Under the pieces are notes generated by a model. That model was given only the letters and a program-made list of their open reading frames with translations. It was not told the DNA's origin and searched no databases. Shown piece by piece: positions 59,793 to 64,000 of a stretch of 64,000 bases of DNA. The stretch covers positions 37,720,372-37,784,371 of the forward strand of contig OX419336.1 of assembly GCA_948470475.1 (NCBI GenBank), given 5' to 3'. Position numbers and translations under genes: made by a program. Each line of letters opens with the position of its first letter. Positions within the stretch are counted from its first letter, which is position 1. The stretch comes from Galaxea fascicularis (taxonomy: Eukaryota > Cnidaria > Anthozoa > Scleractinia > Euphylliidae).

Positions 59793-60537
59793 TTATTCTA
59801 CTTTTATCTGAAATGAAACGAACACTCTAGGTGTACTTAGCCCTTTAAAAAACAAGTGTCCTCACTTTTTTCTCAGTAATGGTTTGTCGATAACCAGTCT
59901 ACAGTGGCACGCTATTGTTGGTATAACAAGTTACCATTAAAATCCTTATGGTTTTGAGACACTGCGGGCTCAGGCTTAGTTACCAGGTGAACTACATTGG
60001 CGGTTGTTTATCGGTGAAGCTGTGCATGAGCTCACACGTACCCGTTAAGATCTGATCGCTTCTGTAGTGTTTTTCGAGCTATTTTTCTCTACACAAGCCC
60101 CCGGGCCAGCATCATCAAGCTGGTACGAGGGTAGAGGCAAGCCTCTGAAAGAAAACAGAGGTGAGGGGTGGTTTCATGCAGACTGGGCCGCCGAGCTTGC
60201 TTTGTAGCAAACATGGCGGTTCACGAGTGAAGTTGCCTCTCTGGCCGTTCTGTGGATGGATTCCAGGAGCTACCAAGGCAATATAGGCAAGGTTTGACTG
60301 GTACAAAGTCCAATCAATGCCATATTTTGCTGGCAGGACTGGGTGGCCCGACACTTGTAAAAAAGGTACAAAATGGCAATCGGCAGAGTTTCATGCTCGT
60401 GGTATGGAAGGGTTACCCAGAATTCTTTTCGGGCACAAACGAGGCAACTTGAGATCACAAGACACTGGTTAACGCAGGGCCGGCGGACAAAATGAGAAGA
60501 AAATTTTCAGATGTCGATTCCTTGATATCACGACATT

Positions 60538-60609
60538 TGCGTCGGCCGGGAATCGAACCCGGGTCAACTGCTTGGAAGGCAGCTATGCTCACCACTATAC
60601 CACCGACGC
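60538..60609 (-). tRNA. tRNA-Gly(TCC), minus copy between units 2 and 3
   Basis: Identical to the 58783 gene, 1755 bp downstream. Confidence 0.97.
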
Positions 60610-60754
60610 ATTAGACAACAAGTGGGAAGCAGGTTTTAATTCCTGTTTCTGTTGCGATTGATCTTCTCCACTTGTACCCGTAAATGGCTATACGAGGTGG
60701 CGTTATGACAACGGGCCAAGTAATTAAAACCTGCTGCCAAACTCCATGTGCGAA

Positions 60755-60826
60755 GCGTCGGTGGTATAGTGGTGAGCATAGCTGCCTTCCAAGCAGTTGA
60801 CCCGGGTTCGATTCCCGGCCGACGCA
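60755..60826 (+). tRNA. tRNA-Gly(TCC), unit 3
   Basis: Identical to the 57245 gene. Confidence 0.97.
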
Positions 60827-61187
60827 ATTGTCTTTCTGTGTCGTCTTCTTATCTTTTGTCTCAATGTCAATTACGGCTTTGAGTTTTGTGTTCACTGAAG
60901 CAATTTGATCTCACATGTTATTCTGAACAAGTTAGGCGGTATGAAAACACACTTTGCCTGAGTTTTAGAGGACTCGAGAAAAGGTTTTTCTGCACGAGGT
61001 GGCAGGGAAAGTGGTAGTCAAGTCAAGCCATTGCCAAAAAGTATTTTATGTATTCGACTACTATTCCACTCCTTACTCCCTTGCTATGTGTTAAGATCTT
61101 TTCTCTGTGACATATTTCGTAAGCTACCTGCCAAGTTAATAAGATCAGTGAAGTTTGTTTCATAGTTAGACAAAAGTAGAGTATAGA

Positions 61188-61259
61188 AGGTCCCACCGAG
61201 ATTTGAACTCGGATCACTGGATTCAAAGTCCAGAGTGCTAACCATTACACCATGGGACC
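61188..61259 (-). tRNA. tRNA-Gln(TTG), unit 3
   Basis: Identical to the 57678 gene. Confidence 0.97.
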
Positions 61260-61475
61260 CCATCCACGGCAAGAATGCAATTTGAAAGCAACTCAACAAC
61301 GACTAAAAAACAATTGTGAAATGGATGATGCCGTAGTTGCAAACTGAGCAAAGTGATGTCGCCTTCGATCACAATGAACCATGGCGCCACATTCCCCTCT
61401 CCTCAGGCGTATCTTGCTCTCTCTGGGACCGTCGAAAATTCAATGCCACGAATGTTAAAGCGCTCCAGAGAGCAC

Positions 61476-61547
61476 GGTCCCATGGTGTAATGGTTAGCAC
61501 TCTGGACTCTGAATCCAGCGATCCGAGTTCAAGTCTCGGTGGGACCT
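61476..61547 (+). tRNA. tRNA-Gln(CTG), unit 3
   Basis: Identical to the 57966 gene. Confidence 0.97.
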
Positions 61548-62292
61548 TTATTCTACTTTTATCTGAAATGAAACGAACACTCTAGGTGTACTTAGCCCTT
61601 TAAAAAACAAGTGTCCTCACTTTTTTCTCAGTAATGGTTTGTCGATAACCAGTCTACAGTGGCACGCTATTGTTGGTATAACAAGTTACCATTAAAATCC
61701 TTATGGTTTTGAGACACTGCGGGCTCAGGCTTAGTTACCAGGTGAACTACATTGGCGGTTGTTTATCGGTGAAGCTGTGCATGAGCTCACACGTACCCGT
61801 TAAGATCTGATCGCTTCTGTAGTGTTTTTCGAGCTATTTTTCTCTACACAAGCCCCCGGGCCAGCATCATCAAGCTGGTACGAGGGTAGAGGCAAGCCTC
61901 TGAAAGAAAACAGAGGTGAGGGGTGGTTTCATGCAGACTGGGCCGCTAAGCTTGCTTTGTAGCAAACATGGCGGTTCACGAGTGAAGTTGCCTCTCTGGC
62001 CGTTCTGTGGATGGATTCCAGGAGCTACCAAGGCAATATAGGCAAGGTTTGACTGGTACAAAGTCCAATCAATGCCATATTTTGCTGGCAGGACTGGGTG
62101 GCCCGACACTTGTAAAAAAGGTACAAAATGGCAATCGGCAGAGTTTCATGCTCGTGGTATGGAAGGGTTACCCAGAATTCTTTTCGGGCACAAACGAGGC
62201 AACTTGAGATCACAAGACACTGGTTAACGCAGGGCCGGCGGACAAAATGAGAAGAAAATTTTCAGATGTCGATTCCTTGATATCACGACATT

Positions 62293-62364
62293 TGCGTCGG
62301 CCGGGAATCGAACCCGGGTCAACTGCTTGGAAGGCAGCTATGCTCACCACTATACCACCGACGC
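62293..62364 (-). tRNA. tRNA-Gly(TCC), minus copy between units 3 and 4
   Basis: Identical to the 58783 gene. Confidence 0.97.
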
Positions 62365-62509
62365 ATTAGACAACAAGTGGGAAGCAGGTTTTAATTCCTG
62401 TTTCTGTTGCGATTGATCTTCTCCACTTGTACCCGTAAATGGCTATACGAGGTGGCGTTATGACAACGGGCCAAGTAATTAAAACCTGCTGCCAAACTCC
62501 ATGTGCGAA

Positions 62510-62581
62510 GCGTCGGTGGTATAGTGGTGAGCATAGCTGCCTTCCAAGCAGTTGACCCGGGTTCGATTCCCGGCCGACGCA
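62510..62581 (+). tRNA. tRNA-Gly(TCC), unit 4
   Basis: Identical to the 57245 gene. Confidence 0.97.
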
Positions 62582-62942
62582 ATTGTCTTTCTGTGTCGTC
62601 TTCTTATCTTTTGTCTCAATGTCAATTACGGCTTTGAGTTTTGTGTTCACTGAAGCAATTTGATCTCACATGTTATTCTGAACAAGTTAGGCGGTATGAA
62701 AACACACTTTGCCTGAGTTTTAGAGGACTCGAGAAAAGGTTTTTCTGCACGAGGTGGCAGGGAAAGTGGTAGTCAAGTCAAGCCATTGCCAAAAAGTATT
62801 TTATGTATTCGACTACTATTCCACTCCTTACTCCCTTGCTATGTGTTAAGATCTTTTCTCTGTGACATATTTCGTAAGCTACCTGCCAAGTTAATAAGAT
62901 CAGTGAAGTTTGTTTCATAGTTAGACAAAAGTAGAGTATAGA

Positions 62943-63014
62943 AGGTCCCACCGAGATTTGAACTCGGATCACTGGATTCAAAGTCCAGAGTGCTAACCAT
63001 TACACCATGGGACC
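62943..63014 (-). tRNA. tRNA-Gln(TTG), unit 4
   Basis: Identical to the 57678 gene. Confidence 0.97.
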
Positions 63015-63230
63015 CCATCCACGGCAAGAATGCAATTTGAAAGCAACTCAACAACGACTAAAAAACAATTGTGAAATGGATGATGCCGTAGTTGCAAACT
63101 GAGCAAAGTGATGTCGCCTTCGATCACAATGAACCATGGCGCCACATTCCCCTCTCCTCAGGCGTATCTTGCTCTCTCTGGGACCGTCGAAAATTCAATG
63201 CCACGAATGTTAAAGCGCTCCAGAGAGCAC

Positions 63231-63302
63231 GGTCCCATGGTGTAATGGTTAGCACTCTGGACTCTGAATCCAGCGATCCGAGTTCAAGTCTCGGTGGGAC
63301 CT
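63231..63302 (+). tRNA. tRNA-Gln(CTG), unit 4
   Basis: Identical to the 57966 gene. The minus Gly gene that should follow would lie just beyond the window at about 64048. Confidence 0.97.
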
Positions 63303-64000
63303 TTATTCTACTTTTATCTGAAATGAAACGAACACTCTAGGTGTACTTAGCCCTTTAAAAAACAAGTGTCCTCACTTTTTTCTCAGTAATGGTTTGTCGA
63401 TAACCAGTCTACAGTGGCACGCTATTGTTGGTATAACAAGTTACCATTAAAATCCTTATGGTTTTGAGACACTGCGGGCTCAGGCTTAGTTACCAGGTGA
63501 ACTACATTGGCGGTTGTTTATCGGTGAAGCTGTGCATGAGCTCACACGTACCCGTTAAGATCTGATCGCTTCTGTAGTGTTTTTCGAGCTATTTTTCTCT
63601 ACACAAGCCCCCGGGCCAGCATCATCAAGCTGGTACGAGGGTAGAGGCAAGCCTCTGAAAGAAAACAGAGGTGAGGGGTGGTTTCATGCAGACTGGGCCG
63701 CCGAGCTTGCTTTGTAGCAAACATGGCGGTTCACGAGTGAAGTTGCCTCTCTGGCCGTTCTGTGGATGGATTCCAGGAGCTACCAAGGCAATATAGGCAA
63801 GGTTTGACTGGTACAAAGTCCAATCAATGCCATATTTTGCTGGCAGGACTGGGTGGCCCGACACTTGTAAAAAAGGTACAAAATGGCAATCGGCAGAGTT
63901 TCATGCTCGTGGTATGGAAGGGTTACCCAGAATTCTTTTCGGGCACAAACGAGGCAACTTGAGATCACAAGACACTGGTTAACGCAGGGCCGGCGGACAA

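Larger units (their letters stand above)
57141..64000. repeat. tandem array of a 1755-bp unit carrying four tRNA genes
   Basis: The sequence starting at 57141 recurs at 58896, 60651 and 62406, each exactly 1755 bp apart, and the array runs off the right edge. Order in the unit: Gly(TCC)+, Gln(TTG)-, Gln(CTG)+, a gene-free spacer of about 745 bp, Gly(TCC)-. The minus Gly and the next plus Gly are divergent, 145 bp apart, with AGCAGGTTTTAATT and its inverse in the spacer. I see only isolated substitutions between units (for example near 59304 and 61946). Left truncation by the gap means the copy number here, about 3.9, is a minimum. Confidence 0.97.

Noticed and set aside
57513..63968. ORFs repeated in every tRNA unit (for example 82-codon plus and 94-codon minus frames)
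   Set aside because: They overlap the tRNA genes and recur only because the unit is repeated. No domain or codon signal.

Overview
The window looks like nuclear DNA from an animal, most likely an anthozoan cnidarian such as a stony coral. This is inferred from the mix of features: intron-rich genes, an animal-type furin/PC7 convertase, a chondroitin-ABC-lyase-like gene split by introns, abundant short inverted-repeat elements, a tRNA-derived SINE, Penelope-like and Harbinger-like remnants, and eukaryotic tRNA genes with no encoded CCA. No species can be named from sequence alone.

Layout. 1-137 is the last coding exon of a gene entering from the left edge. 2.6-4.8 kb is a decayed gypsy-like retroelement on the minus strand. 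5-10 kb is mostly gene-free, with two SINE copies and a GIY-YIG-type retroelement scrap. 10.07-14.76 kb is a three-exon secreted polysaccharide lyase (PL8, chondroitinase-ABC-like, 1176 aa). 17.5-18.0 kb (minus) is a probable terminal exon with two ubiquitin-interacting motifs. 18.39-36.21 kb (minus) is a complete PCSK7-like proprotein convertase of 19 exons and 719 aa. All its exon phases agree and the Asp/His/Ser triad is intact. Its introns hold many small transposons, two with clean 9-10 bp target-site duplications. 37.2-37.9 kb holds two minisatellites. 40.8-44.1 kb is a large foldback (inverted-repeat) structure. 49.3-52.0 kb is a nearly perfect 20-bp satellite of about 134 copies. 52.5-53.4 kb has short repeats and a broken HARBI1-like transposase. 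53.75-56.94 kb holds two head-to-tail Penelope-like elements (minus) with RT and GIY-YIG domains and a hammerhead-like motif in each repeat. A 200-N gap follows. 57.14-64.0 kb is a tandem array of a 1755-bp unit carrying four tRNA genes (Gly-TCC +, Gln-TTG -, Gln-CTG +, Gly-TCC -), still running at the right edge.

Function. The two complete genes both enter the secretory route: a signal-peptide-bearing glycosaminoglycan lyase and a membrane-anchored convertase. They are on opposite strands and nothing here shows they work together. The most unusual structures are the homogenised tRNA multigene array and the tandem Penelope elements with ribozyme-like repeats. Differences between the tandem Penelope copies are largely one-base indels, so some frameshifts near the gap may be sequencing errors.
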